Shown here piece by piece: positions 1 through 10,872 of a DNA stretch of 64,000 bases. How positions within the stretch are numbered: the first letter of the stretch is position 1; each line of letters starts with the position of its first letter. This stretch comes from Symsagittifera roscoffensis (Eukaryota; Xenacoelomorpha; Acoela; Convolutidae): NCBI RefSeq assembly GCF_963678635.1, contig NC_087067.1, positions 26,169,547-26,233,546 of the forward strand, written 5' to 3'. The notes under the pieces were generated by a model. That model searched no databases, was not told the DNA's origin, and was given only the letters and a program-made list of their open reading frames with translations. The position numbers and the translations under genes are program-made.

Positions 1-190
1 TTCTGTGTCTAAAATTTTCATGCGATACAAATATTGCAGCCAAAATCGGTTGGTCTGTGGTTGACCTGTAGCTAGAGATCTCGCCTTCAACACAAAGCAA
101 AACTCAAACGACACGCTATCTTTGCAATGGTAGGGAATCGAACAAACGATCTGACTCATTCAACTGAGTTTTGCTTCTCGACTGAATCTT
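1..190 (-). repeat. possible tRNA-related SINE fragment
   Basis: On the minus strand a B-box-like stretch (gttcgattccc, from about 140 down to 130) follows an A-box-like ctcagttg (about 167-160), but the two are only about 22 nt apart, closer than in a tRNA. This could be a decayed tRNA-derived SINE with an internal deletion. The match is short and could be chance. Confidence 0.25.
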
Positions 191-730
191 TTTTACCACT
201 TTGCTTCCTATCTTTTTTCTTCACTCTTTGCATGTGCCTCCAATCTTTGCTCTTTACTCATTTGCTTTTGCGTTCCATATTTTTTTCAAAATTATGCTTC
301 ACATCCTCGTTTTTTTGCTCTAAATTGATTGTCACAGAATTATTGAGCCTTCTGGGAGAACAGGCATCCCTTTTCCATCATTTTGATTCTTGAGATTTTC
401 TGCTTTTTGGGCCGACTTCTAAAATTCACTCCTTTATTAAATTTAATTTCCTTACTGGTGAGACTTGGGACTAATTAAAGGCATCATCTATAGTTGCTTT
501 TTTCTTGACCTTTTATTTTTTTGTTTTCAAATGATTGAAGGATGGTTGTGCGATTGTTATGCATACGAAGTTCATTCGACCTTCGGTATTGATTATATAC
601 TTGCTAGCTATATAATGCACCGATCGTTGGCCGATCATTCACTAGTTGGAAATAACCTGAGATTGTGATTTTTTTCTATCTTTTTAGATTAAAATAGGTA
701 TTGTACGTTATGAAATTGTTCGTAAATAGG
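190..730. other. noncoding AT-rich stretch
   Basis: T-rich sequence with no supportable exon. The open frames are leucine/phenylalanine-rich products of T runs, with no domain or coding signature. Confidence 0.5.
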
Positions 731-963
731 TAGAACTTCTCACCAATTTATTATGGAGCAGTAGAAAGATTGGAGCTTATGGAGAAATCATTCATTTTGG
801 ACGAATCAAATCAAGGAACCGCCGACAAATTGAAACCAATGGAGCGATCTGTTTCAATTGTGATGATCAAAAAGAGAATCTGGATATCGATAATCTTACT
901 GGACGGGAACTCCAGAAATTCAAATCCCGATCACGGAACAAGGTGGACATAGATAGAGTCAGC
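731..963 (+). pseudogene. unrecognised open stretch, possible coding remnant
   Basis: A stop-bounded frame of about 77 codons without an ATG, rich in basic residues, includes a C-x2-C pair (CFNC) and the stretch ELQKFKSRSRNKVDIDRVS. Part of it (roughly 898-972) is repeated in diverged form at 1030-1116, around the shared ccagaaattcaaatc and gatagagtcagc motifs. No family was recognised. It may be a scrap of a mobile-element gene or an exon of an unseen gene; the open frame could also be chance. Confidence 0.2.
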
Positions 964-1116
964 TAAAAATTAAGGATTAAGAACGCGATGAAAAATTACT
1001 CCTCGGTGGAGAAACAAATGAACGAAAGTTTGGACCGAAAATTCCAGAAATTCAAATCGCGATCCTAGCACCAGCTACAGTTACTGAGCTGGACAGAGAT
1101 AGAGTCAGCCGTGAAA
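898..1116 (+). repeat. diverged tandem duplication
   Basis: Two copies of a roughly 75-85 bp unit (898-972 and 1030-1116) share ccagaaattcaaatc followed about 25-45 nt later by gacatagatagagtcagc or gacagagatagagtcagc. The spacing between motifs differs, so the copies have had indels. Confidence 0.5.
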
Positions 1117-1119
1117 CAA

Positions 1120-2480
1120 AGAATAAAAAATCAATAAAAATTAAAGAAACCTCAAAGGAGAAAAAACAAATGAAAAAAAATCAAACGGGATAAGAATGAA
1201 AGGCACCAACAAATATTTTAGCTCAATCCTCTACGAGGCTCACTAAAACGAAGGTAAGCGGCCCTTCACTAGTCAAAAAATTATCCTTTCTAAAACGATG
1301 GTTCGGAATTACAGTTTCACATTGCAGTTTCACATTAAAAATTCACATTTAACAAACCACCAAACACAAAACTTGAAAGATATAAATTTCTAAACAGAAA
1401 TGGGAGAGACAAGAAATCAATTGAACAATGTTGGGGAGCAGTAACAGATTTAGCTAGTACGTGCATTATTCGAGAGGCAGAGACAAGGCAGAATGGACAG
1501 AGTAGTTTTCATTTGTAATAAGAAGAACAGAAAAATCCAACGCACTTTTTCTCGTCGACTATCGGTCCATTGGATGCACTAAGTCAAGATCTCATAGATG
1601 AGAAAGACTATTTTACTAACCAAAAACTAACAAAATGGCCAGATCGATAAACAATAGTCCCAGTTTAAAAAAAATTAATGTACATGGTCACATAAAAAAA
1701 CCGAGTCTTGACATTGAGAGGAGCAACTCATGCATTTCAAGAGAGAAGATAAAGATTTTTAAGTGCTCAGAAATAGACACAACCAGGACCATTCGAAATA
1801 AAAATTTGAGCCGAAAATAACTGGTAGCTACAACTGAGCACAGGGGTCTACCACTGCGGAAACATTGTCTAAAAGCCGGTAAGAGCCTCAAAGAACAATT
1901 GATAATGGCCCACACGAAAAACTTTTAGTTTTTGCTAATTATAAATAAAATTGCACTTTGCAGGGCCATTGTACGCTTTCTGGAGAACGAACAAAAAGTG
2001 CTCTTAAAAATTTTATGAAAACTTCTATGATTATCGATCTGTTTACAAGAAAATCCCTTGCAAAAAATGTTAAACAACAATTCCCCATTCTTGGTCATTT
2101 CTTTTTCAGACAACTACTGTCACCTATTATCGTTTCTTTGAAAAATTAGAGTCGACCATATGTTATGTTTCGTATCTTGTGGTTTTAAAATCTTTTGTGA
2201 AAAGTTTATTTCTGAAAATTTTTACAACTGAAAACGAATTTTTGTTAGAAGTTCCCTGGATAAGCTACTGTCTACCCGTTGGCAACCTCCGACGAGGTCT
2301 TCTAAACCAAGGAGAAATATGGGGCCTCCGAGATTTTTTGGTTAATTTAGATGTCAGAAGGTGTCAGAAAAAGACTAGCGGACGGCGGCTACTTCAGAAA
2401 GAAGCTCAATCAAAACAATGTGCTTCTCTTGTATCCAGTCGTGGCTCTATCCGTTTTTTAAACCCCCTTAGTTTTGATAC
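1120..2480. other. noncoding stretch, nothing recognised
   Basis: AT-rich sequence. Short open frames on both strands (1635-1820, 1925-2149, 2179-2484) have no recognisable domain, no codon bias and no convincing splice context. Confidence 0.4.
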
Positions 2481-2500
2481 CTAGTGGCCGCCGCAACGCT

Positions 2501-2632
2501 AACTTGGTCGTCGAATTCAATGCCTCAATTGGGGCTGATCCAGGCAGTCCCTCTCGTTTCTACAATCGACTTTTTACGAACGAATTACTCACATTATCTG
2601 CCCCTATCGCAAGACGATCAAGCTGCAGATAT
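2501..2632 (+). pseudogene. possible BEL/Pao reverse-transcriptase vestige
   Basis: In the frame starting aac at 2501 the translation reads NLVVEFNASIGADPGSP, then RFYNRLFTNELLT. This resembles the BEL/Pao reverse transcriptase segment where a V-V-[FY]-[DN]-A-S motif is followed by S-x-N-x-x-L-x-x-G-P. Only about 40 residues match, a stop follows, and no protease, integrase or LTR is seen nearby. The resemblance was judged by eye and could be fortuitous. Confidence 0.25.
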
Positions 2633-2994
2633 TAGAAACGACCTTTTAGGAAGCATTGGCCAGGAGTTGAAAAATAATTTTAAAGACAATGATCATAAAA
2701 TCAAAAAAAAATTTAAAAATTTAAACCATTTTAGAAAATTTCCAATCTCTTATCTCTTAATCTTAGTCTTTTTTAGATTTGCAAAACGTATGAAATCGTA
2801 TTTTTTTTAATTTTGCCAATAATTTTCATATTTTTTTGAACATTTTCTTCTTTGTAAGTCAGATTTGTTTACTTTTAGGTAACCAACTGTAAGATCACCC
2901 ATTTTGCACCAATTTCTTCATTTACATACCCTAAGTCACGTTGATACAATAATTAAATAAGTTCATATTTTAAGTTAATGTGCAATTTGTAATT

Positions 2995-3545
2995 GTTCCG
3001 ACTTTCGTAACGAAAGTAACGGAGTATTTGTGCTCGGGGTAGGTTTTTTTACTTCAGACAAATTTCGACTTTTTAACTAGCCAATTTTGACCAATTTTTT
3101 AACATCAATCGAAATCTATTGTTGTCCTGAGCTTAAATTTGAAAATATATTTCACCTGTGGTTATTTTTCGTAAAGTTATGGCGTTTTAAAGATTGCTAT
3201 TTTGGCCAATTTGGGACAATTAACGCGCCATATGTTTCCCGCTATTAACGCGTAAGCGAGATTTAATCCGTTTTAGAAATAGTTCCAAATTGGTTCAAGT
3301 TAGATAACATATGAAATTATTGATATGTTAATAGGAGCAGAGTCTATCACTTTGTACTCAATTTGGTGTGAGGGGGGGATGTATTCACAAAAAATCTCAA
3401 AACTTTTTAGAAAAAAATTTTAATTTTATTTTAGTTTATGTAAATTTTCCAAGTTATTACTGCTCCATAGACCTTAAAGTGCAGTCGGAACATTCAGGGC
3501 CTTGCCTTGATACGTGCAGTTTTGTTGGACTACGAATGAAATTTT
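2995..3545 (+). repeat. dispersed repeat family A, copy 1
   Basis: About 550 bp, beginning near gttccgactttcg and containing cggagtatttgtgctcgg, tgtcctgagctta, tcacctgtggt, gggacaattaacgcg and ctccatagaccttaaagtgcagtcggaacattcaggg. The same ordered blocks recur in reverse complement at 28075-28600 and 41965-43040. Shorter pieces lie at 12195-12275 and 59205-59300. No coding capacity was seen, so it is probably a non-autonomous element or part of a larger one. Confidence 0.65.
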
Positions 3546-3660
3546 ATGTTCTAATTGGGAACATCAAATTTAGGCGGCAACTTTTCCCGCTTTTTCCTCC
3601 TATTTCAGTCGTTTTCCACTTTTTTCTATTAGATGTTCTATGCGTTTTGGCGCTCTTTTT

Positions 3661-4638
3661 CAAATTTTAGTGATATCAGTCTACGAGTATTATCTTAAAC
3701 GTAGGAACAAAATCACTACTAACTGGAACTGATCAAAATATCAGACTCCTAAATGCCGAGCAACAACAACTAAAGAGGGCGAAAACTTTATTCAAACGAG
3801 GGTTGAGCATAATCACGACATATCTACTGAAAAACCTGATGCTCGACTGGTTTTGAGAAATATCAAGGACCTGAGCGAGAGTAAAATTCCGACTGTCGCA
3901 GTCGCCACAGCAATTCAGCCCATAACAGACAATTTTGCCACTCAGTTAGCCCTACCAACTAAGAAAAATTTAGTTCGAACTGCACAACGCATGCGCAAGT
4001 AACGAAAACAGGTTTTACCAGTCTCCCCAGCAACCAGAAATTTCCAAATACCCGAGCTATTTAGGAATTTCATAGGATTCGACAGTGAACACTATGATCA
4101 CGAAAGCATTATTTTATTTGGCGACCCAGAAATGCTACGTGTGCTCGAAAATTCATATTTTGGTTGGCTGACGGATTTTTGAAAGTTACTTCTAAACTTT
4201 TTTATCAACTCTACTCTATACATATTCTATTCAGGAATAGCCCCGCTTGCATATATGCTTTCTTAACAAATAAAACAAAAAAACATGCCATCGTTTCTAA
4301 GAAGCACTGAAAATCTTAACCCCTGTCTGTTAGTAAACCTGAAATTTTTTTGCTGCATTTCATCAGGTTTTGCAAGAACAACAAATATTGTGAAACGCTG
4401 GCGTTATGGCATTCGGTCATATTTTAGTGGTTCACACCCTAGTGTTTGGAAAGTGATCGCAAACTTGCAAAAAGACGCCTCCCTTCGAAAACTTAGTTTC
4501 TTTAACGTCTCGAGCGGGCACCAATTTACAGAAAAGAAAAAATACCGAGTCCTAAACGAAAAAGTGCAGCATTTTATGCAGGTTTACGAAGAGAAAACTG
4601 ATTTGCATTTCTTTCGAGCTATGGCGAACTTGAGCTAA
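3661..4638 (+). pseudogene. FLYWCH / MULE transposase pseudogene with deleted core
   Basis: An animal Mutator-like (MULE) transposase gene of the FLYWCH class, clearly dead. From 3661 the frame encodes a FLYWCH zinc finger: EYYLKRRNK, then W-N-stop where W-x-C is expected (TGA at 3727-3729 replaces the first Cys), then PKCRA and HNHD. It is followed by the helical linker found after FLYWCH in these proteins (to about 3998) and a TAA. The same frame resumes with the start of the transposase domain. A frameshift near 4163 moves it to LADGFLKVTSKLFYQLYSIH, which matches the strand containing the first catalytic Asp. After TNKT (about 4270) the sequence jumps, in another frame, to the C-terminal ARTTNIVKRW, then GSHPSVWKVIANLQKD and KKKYRVLNEKV (to 4638). 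About 160 residues of catalytic core are missing. No terminal repeats were identified. Confidence 0.75.
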
Positions 4639-4639
4639 G

Positions 4640-5650
4640 CATTTGTTCATTTGTTCTTTGTATATATTTTAAAATTAAAATGTTTTTTTTTGTCAGTTTT
4701 TTTGACAAAAAACGTCTCCTTGCAGCCTCCCGGACACGTAAAAAGACGCATTGACTTGACTCACATTTGATAAAGGCTGCCTCTAGCAATTTAATCCCAG
4801 AACATTCGCTCCTTTTGTGGGACGCTAGGTTTGGACTAGGGGCAACCAAACCCTTTAGACATTGCGTTGTATGCCGACAGTTCAAAAAAAAACGGACAAA
4901 CTTTAGATGGTTCGAAAAGTTAGTTAAGGTTTACTTTTAAATGATTGCCAATTGAGAAAAACTTAGTTTAGATGGATCAAACTTTTGGCCACAACCAGTT
5001 TTTTTTGTTCCATAATTCATTTAAATTTAGCCAATTAACCTATTGTTAGCAAAATTATTTCCAAAAACAAGTTCAATTTTGGAGAAACCTAATCATTTTT
5101 GTTTGTTAATTTGAATCATGCCAATCTGAATGGTTTTCAAATTCATATGAAAGTCTAGACTATCGGCAAAGTCATTTCTAATCAAATTTAAACCGCATTT
5201 AGTAGCTTGCTTGTTATTTCGTGTTTCGTTTTGAGTCGCAAAAATTTTGGCAATTAAAGCTTTGATGTTTACCGACGCTATAGTTCCGAATTCCTTTCAA
5301 GTAAGTTTCACTTTGATTCTAACAATTGGTATTAAAAAGAGTTAAATTGTAGTGGTGTTATATAATTCTGGGATTATATGAGAGGGGGTTAAGAAAAAGA
5401 GGGTAAAAACGTGGGGTGATAAGCTTGGTAACAGTTTGAGACCACCTCATTTAGACTTGGTATTGGGTTATCTAATTTCCGATAAACTTTTTTAGACTGT
5501 TTTCGATTTTTTTAAGTTAAGGGGGAAAATGTTTTCGTTAAGGGAAAAAAGTTTGTTTTGAATTTTTTTTGTGCAACTTGCAATGCACAGCTTAAAATTT
5601 CACCTGAAGTTTTTTTGTTTCTAATTTTCGCCTAATATATGCAGCCCCGT
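4640..5650. other. noncoding stretch left of the transporter exon
   Basis: AT-rich sequence. The C-terminal half of the transporter encoded at 5657-6319 would be expected here or further left on the minus strand, but I see no membrane-helix-rich minus-strand exon in 1-5650. Confidence 0.4.
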
Positions 5651-5656
5651 AGTGGA

Positions 5657-6319
5657 CTAACCTTTAACCTTCTCAACCAGTTTTTCTTTTTCTTTCTTGT
5701 CACTTCCCTGATTATCTTGAGGGAGCATAAACACAATGCACAGAAACGTCACAAAAAGCCCAAACGAACCGGTCACCAAATAAGGCAATGCAAACCCATG
5801 CATGTTATAAAAGACACTCGCTAAAATTGGGCCCAAAATGGACCCGCTCTCGAACGCGATGACTGTCAGACCCGACATTAGTCCAGCTCGGTCCGGGTAA
5901 AGAGCGAGAAGAATGGGAAATAACGACGCCCAACATGCCGAATAACCGACTCCAGTTCCGACTCTTAAAACCAAAGCCACGCCTATGTAAACCCAAGTCG
6001 AGGTTATATAAGTAATCAGCCCGAAGAGTAAATTTGAACCCGAAATAAGCCCGAGGCCGACCCAGAAAAACGTCTTCATATCGACCATGTGAACAATTTT
6101 AGGGAAGAGAAGCCCGCAAAGCGCCGAGGCGATGTCGGAACATCCGGATATTATTCCGACAACCGAACGAGATATGTTTTTATCATCGGCATCTAAAGGG
6201 AACAAAGGTTCGGTAATTGTCAGAAATAAACCGAATATAAATTGGTACGATAGTGCTAAAATAACTGTGGCTAGTTCGCGAAAACGAAAACAAGCTATTT
6301 TTTTAGAAGGTGTGGACAT
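5657..6319 (-). CDS. SLC18B1-like MFS transporter, N-terminal half (exon or truncated gene)
   Basis: Encodes a major facilitator superfamily membrane protein, most like the SLC18 (vesicular amine/polyamine) branch. The start is the ATG at 6317-6319 (MSTPSKKIACF), because the six helices follow directly. They run near residues 13-40, 53-75, 85-107, 112-144, 148-176 and 179-205. The inter-helix motif DRAGLMSGLTVIAFESGSIL followed by GPILASVFYNMHG matches the helix 4-5 region of SLC18B1-type carriers (G-x-x-x-G-P-x-x-G pattern). After an acidic/basic loop the frame ends at TAG 5657-5659, only about 220 residues, roughly half a 12-helix carrier. The sequence AAAG|GTTAGT there is a plausible splice donor, so the gene probably continues leftward. 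Otherwise it is a truncated copy. The substrate is not deducible. Confidence 0.75.
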   Translation of the reverse strand: MSTPSKKIACFRFRELATVILALSYQFIFGLFLTITEPLFPLDADDKNISRSVVGIISGCSDIASALCGLLFPKIVHMVDMKTFFWVGLGLISGSNLLFGLITYITSTWVYIGVALVLRVGTGVGYSACWASLFPILLALYPDRAGLMSGLTVIAFESGSILGPILASVFYNMHGFALPYLVTGSFGLFVTFLCIVFMLPQDNQGSDKKEKEKLVEKVKG

Positions 6320-6329
6320 TTTGAAATAA

Positions 6330-7520
6330 GAGCGATCAATTTTTTTAGATACAGACTTTATTTCACGATTTAATAAAAAGTATTGGATTGTTATAAAAAC
6401 TGGGGTATAAATGCCGGACCATAATTCATTTCTACAGCAAGTGCCAAACAAACAGGTGCTTCAATCATAATAGTTTAAGACCAACTGATAAGCAAAAAGA
6501 ACTGTCACAATTAAGATGGAACGTTAGAGCCATCAAACTATATAACTTACCGATCTCAATAGTCAGGTAGTTAATTTGATTGAGAATATTTGCTATTGAA
6601 TCATATCTCTCAATTTGACTAAACAAATTTTAGTATGAACAAATAAATAAGTGTCAAAAATGTTGTTTGACGATCCTTGAATCAGAACCTTGAGTTCAAA
6701 TTTGAGCTGAAAAGCTTTGTTTGACAGTAGCATCAGTATCACTTTTCAAGGCATTTGAGCTCATACGATATTTGAAGTGTGATAAGCGAAATTATGTAAT
6801 TCTCCGCTGAAAACCGACTTGAAAATATATACATGATCTCGATGGCATTGCGTGCATTGCCATCGATTACAGTGCATTGGATGCATTGTCATTACCTATT
6901 GATTGAAAAGGCGCTTTTTAGTTTGGCCCAGATAAAAAACCGTTTTCGTTTTTTTTAGCTCGTCGATTTTTTGCTAACATAATCTGAAAATTAGAAGTTT
7001 TTGAACTGAATCAATAGTCACCTTTTGATTTTTGACTCCCAAAAGTGAGGAAAACTGGCTGTCTCTTAAGGAAGATGGTCAAACTAGATCACACAACTAA
7101 GTTTAATCTGTTCTCATTTTTCATTGTTTTCATTCTGGTCGAACCAAGCGGGGCGTCGCTGAAAGACACAGCATTAATTCAGGGATCTCTTTAACTCCCC
7201 CAAGCCCCCTCTCTTCCCCCTATTGCAAAAGAAAAAAAAATAAAAAATTTTCAACTGGGTAGAAAATGCTCATATGCGTAGCCATTCAATAAGTTGGTGA
7301 TAGGGGTGGTTACTCATTGGGTAACATGCAGGTACCACAGTGGTCAGTCAAAGGGGGATTGTTGGAAGAGTTAAAGAGGTTTTAAAATCAGCACAATGTC
7401 CACCGGCTGAATGGCAACTTGATTTCTTTGGAATGGGATTCCAGTTTAGAGGATGAAGCCAAAATGACGGTAAGACGAGGGGGTAGCGAGAGGGAGCCAA
7501 GACATAATGAAATTGAAAAA
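6330..7520. other. noncoding stretch, transporter 5' flank
   Basis: Upstream of the minus-strand transporter start. It contains gcattgc-rich short repeats near 6840-6900 and C-rich runs near 7195-7225. No promoter element could be assigned with confidence and no exon was recognised. Confidence 0.35.
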
Positions 7521-7522
7521 GG

Positions 7523-7980
7523 GGTACCCCCAGGGGCGGATCTAGGATTTTTTTGAGGGGGGGGGCGGATTTTCAAAAAATTTTCGAAAATTTTGACGAC
7601 CTTTTTTTTTTTTTAGGTCGACCAAATTGATTTTCTGAGCTCTTGTAAAGCACTAAAAGGTCCCTGTTTTTGCCAAATTTTCTGCGCCGCAGGCAAATTT
7701 TTGAAAAAACAGGTCAAAAAAGCCGTTTTTAGGCACTTTTTGAAAAATTTTGACAAAAAAAATCGCGTTTTTTTGGCGCGCGCTTCCCCTCAAAGTTAGT
7801 ATATATTGGCGCCAAAGGCGCCTTTAGAAAAATTTTAGGGTCGGTCGGCAAAAAATGGATTTCTTAAAAAGTATCAAAGGGGGGACCCTTTGGGTCGGCA
7901 GGGGGTCGAATCCCTGAGGGGGGGGGGGCGTCCGCCCGCCCCCCCCCGCCCATCCCCCTAAATCCGCCCCTGGGTACCCC
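7523..7980. repeat. 8-bp target site duplication flanking the MITE
   Basis: ggtacccc occurs immediately before (7523-7530) and immediately after (7973-7980) the element. Eight base pairs is the target duplication length of hAT transposons. Confidence 0.85.
7531..7972 (+). mobile_element. hAT-type MITE, copy 1 (complete)
   Basis: A 442-bp non-autonomous element. It starts caggggcggatctagga and ends with the inverted match ctaaatccgcccctg, and it is bounded by a perfect 8-bp duplication. The CAGGGGCGGA terminal inverted repeat plus 8-bp duplication are typical of hAT-derived MITEs. The interior holds homopolymer runs, tctgcgccgcaggc and accctttgggtcggcaggg, which recur in the copies at 40115-40422 and 44108-44493. 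There is no coding capacity. Confidence 0.85.
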
Positions 7981-8544
7981 ATATGGTAGCTAACAGTTTT
8001 CCACCGCTGTAGAAAAATAATTTGGCGGTTGAGAACGATCACTTTTATCACTAAATCTGTTTTGGAGAGGAGCATGTTCGCTTAGTTGAGATCATTTTTT
8101 CTAGCTATTTGAGTTTAGTATTTTGAAGGTCAACCCGCATCTGATTTCAGTTCTAAGAATCGCTTCTATCGGATTTTTATACAAATTATTATAATTTATT
8201 AAAAGTACCTAAATGAAAAACTCAAAAGATTTATAATCGAATGTAATTTCTTATTATAAATTCTTGTTGATTATAGTGCTAAAAAAATCTTTGAAAAACG
8301 GTTTGAAATCACCGTAATAGCATTAATTCACAAACATCTGATTCAATTACCAAATTCCGAATACTCTTTTAGACAACACTGATTTAAAATTTTATCAAAA
8401 TTTTAAAATCTACCAATTTCACATGATTTAAAATTACCTCTCTAAAAGTCCCAATTTTTAATTTAAAGCACTAATTATTTTTTTCCAGGTCTGAAAATTC
8501 CAGTTTTCCCAATTGTGACAACTTTTTTTTGGGATTGAACACTT

Positions 8545-9490
8545 TGTAGTACTTAGAACATAGTTGAAAAATGACCGAGGGAAAAAGAGCCCGGCCTGAG
8601 GGCACGAAGTTTCCGAGTGAGGCACTTTTGCCCGAGGCCATCTTCAGCTATGTTCTAACTGTTGAAGAGTATGTTTTTGCTCTTTCTGAGGGAAAGATGC
8701 CAGAAAATTGTGAAGGAGCGGAAAATTGTGCGCGAAACTATGCAAAAGATTTCTTTTTTAATTCAAGCGTTTTAATATTTCATTTTTCATTCATGCCTTG
8801 CGTGAAAGAACATGTGTGAAAGAGCAAAAACATACTCTTCTATTCTCAACTGCAAAGATAATGTGCCAGCGTGAACAAATGAACATATTTTTTTTTGCAA
8901 TTATCATCGTTTTTTTTTCGGCCAAAACAATAGGTTTGGCAGCTGAAAAATATGGCGTTTTGACTGCGGCTTCCTTAATCCTCTGTGATTCTGACTCCTT
9001 CAGACTTATCAAACTGCGGTACTTATTGATGACATCCATGTTTGGTCGAACAACCGGATTTCTTTAAAGGCGATTTTGGCTCTAATATACATCAAATTCG
9101 ACAAAATTTCTATTTTAGACAAAAGCTCGAAAAGTGCTTCAGAACGTCCTTTGGCCCTTTTCACGTTTCCTTCTCCCATCTACAATTTTTCCTATCTGCA
9201 ATTTCATGTGGAAACTGTCACAACACTTTTTCTCATGTACGATTTTACAAAATCAATGGTTTAAACCGTAAAGTTGGTGCCTATGGGGGGAAGATAGAAA
9301 AGCCCATAACTTCAAAGCTCAACCAAAATAGCACCTGGCAGACTAAAGACTCTTTTTTTTGCGAGGATGTAGTTAGCGCAAAAAGCATCTCCCAAACAAA
9401 TTTAGAATCATTCCAACAAAAAAATATTACAAATATGACCAAAAAAGGCAGTCTAGGATAAAAAAAAGGTTTCCGAAATCTGAGATGTTA
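8545..9490 (+). repeat. foldback repeat family B, copy 1
   Basis: A roughly 950-bp unit recurring at 17125-18165. It carries two adjacent inverted repeats. Outer arms are 8549-8568 with 8642-8661 (ttagaacatagttgaa against its complement). Perfect 23-bp arms are 8664-8686 and 8818-8840, starting gaagagtatgtttttgc. The right part shares gatgacatccatgtttggtcga, ggcagtcta and gaaatctgagatg with copy 2. Open frames across it do not resemble proteins. Confidence 0.75.
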
Positions 9491-10715
9491 AAATTTAAAG
9501 TTAGATCTGAGGGTCTTTAATTGGTAAAATTTCATTGTGTAGAAAGGTTAATTTAAACATGAAATATTCTTCAGCGTGACAACTTTCCTCATCTCAGTTG
9601 TTTCTTATTTTCTCAAACCATTGGAAAAACTTGCGACAATTACTGATAACTGGTGTTTTCAGTCATGGAATAAACTGGAAACTGCTTCAAATGTAAAATT
9701 GAGATTTTCAAAGAAGAGAGTTGAGATTGTTGCAGTCGTACGATATAAAAAGTTTGTAAAAAGTTCAAGTAAATAGTTTTCAAAGTTGTCATTAAAAATA
9801 CTTGTTTTAGAGATTAAAAAATGTAAAATTGTATTTAGTTTTATCCACTGGTGTATCTTTTAAAACATCCACTCGTTGATATTTATTACAACTTTTCAAA
9901 AAAATACACACAAACTAATTTGATTTGAAATATATTTAATCTTGATTTGAAGTCCCATAAAACTTATGTCACTGAAACCTACCAAAGCAGTGAAAAAAAT
10001 TTAAGCTTAGTGTATTCTGATAATTTTTTCTGCAAAAAGATGGAACTTGCTATATTAAATTTGATCTTTTTCTGAATTATCTTGATACCGCGAAATAAGC
10101 GGTAATTGTATTTATTTTTTGAAATCAAAACTCGTTGAACACCTTGCAACTCAAAATTGAGCAGCGGGCTACAAAATGGCTACACAGCTGGTCTTCGCAT
10201 TAAATAAATGGATTAAAGTTTTTCAGAGAAAACGCAGAAAGTGTTTTTTTTTCGCAAAATTTTTGGCTAAAATAGAAAAAAGCATTTAGTCTGACGATAT
10301 TTATTTGATGATTGATTAAAGTCAGGATGACTGTCATTCAGATTAATTTTTTTACTTAATGATCTGGGCTACAGGACATAATTTATTTAGAATAACTAGA
10401 AAGTTTAACAGAAAATCAAAACGGTCATCTTTAAAAAGATTTACAAAAGATTATGATTTTTTTTACGTAGAAAACGAGTCAAAAGTAAACAGCAAGATGT
10501 GTATAAATGTGTATATTTTCTAAAAAACAAATTTATTGCGAGGTTATTTTTAAAGATAAAACGAATCATAATGGAACAAAGTTTCTAGACTACCCAATGA
10601 GTTTCATCTGCAACAGGAAAGATTCGAATTGAGTTTTCATGGGTTAAGTTTTTTTAAAATAATTTAATGAGTAATCTTTTGAAAACTGTTATATAATTGG
10701 CTCCTAACGCTTGTA
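9490..10715. other. noncoding stretch upstream of CAP gene A
   Basis: AT-rich. A signal-peptide exon of CAP gene A may lie here or further left, but I could not identify a hydrophobic exon with a good splice donor. Confidence 0.35.
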
Positions 10716-10722
10716 ACTGGAT

Positions 10723-10872
10723 ATGGGAAGATACAGCTTTGAGGCGAAAGATCACTTATTTCTACGAAAAAAGTTAAAACTTTTGAGAAATTACGAGAGT
10801 TCAGAATCTGTTATACCACCATGGCGCCATGGGGAACTATCAAAAGAGTCGTTAGAACAATTTTGGCTCAAG
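10723..10872 (+). CDS. CAP gene A, first recognised exon
   Basis: Ends at ctcaag|gtaatt in phase 0. It encodes the first CAP helix region, ending EQFWLK. Its left edge is either the ATG at 10723 or an acceptor (gatacag) at 10736; the second would align SFEAKDHL with GFKEVML of gene B. Confidence 0.6.

Noticed and set aside
8571-9461. Several 80-139 codon frames
   Set aside because: Fall within foldback repeat family B and are not preserved in the second copy.
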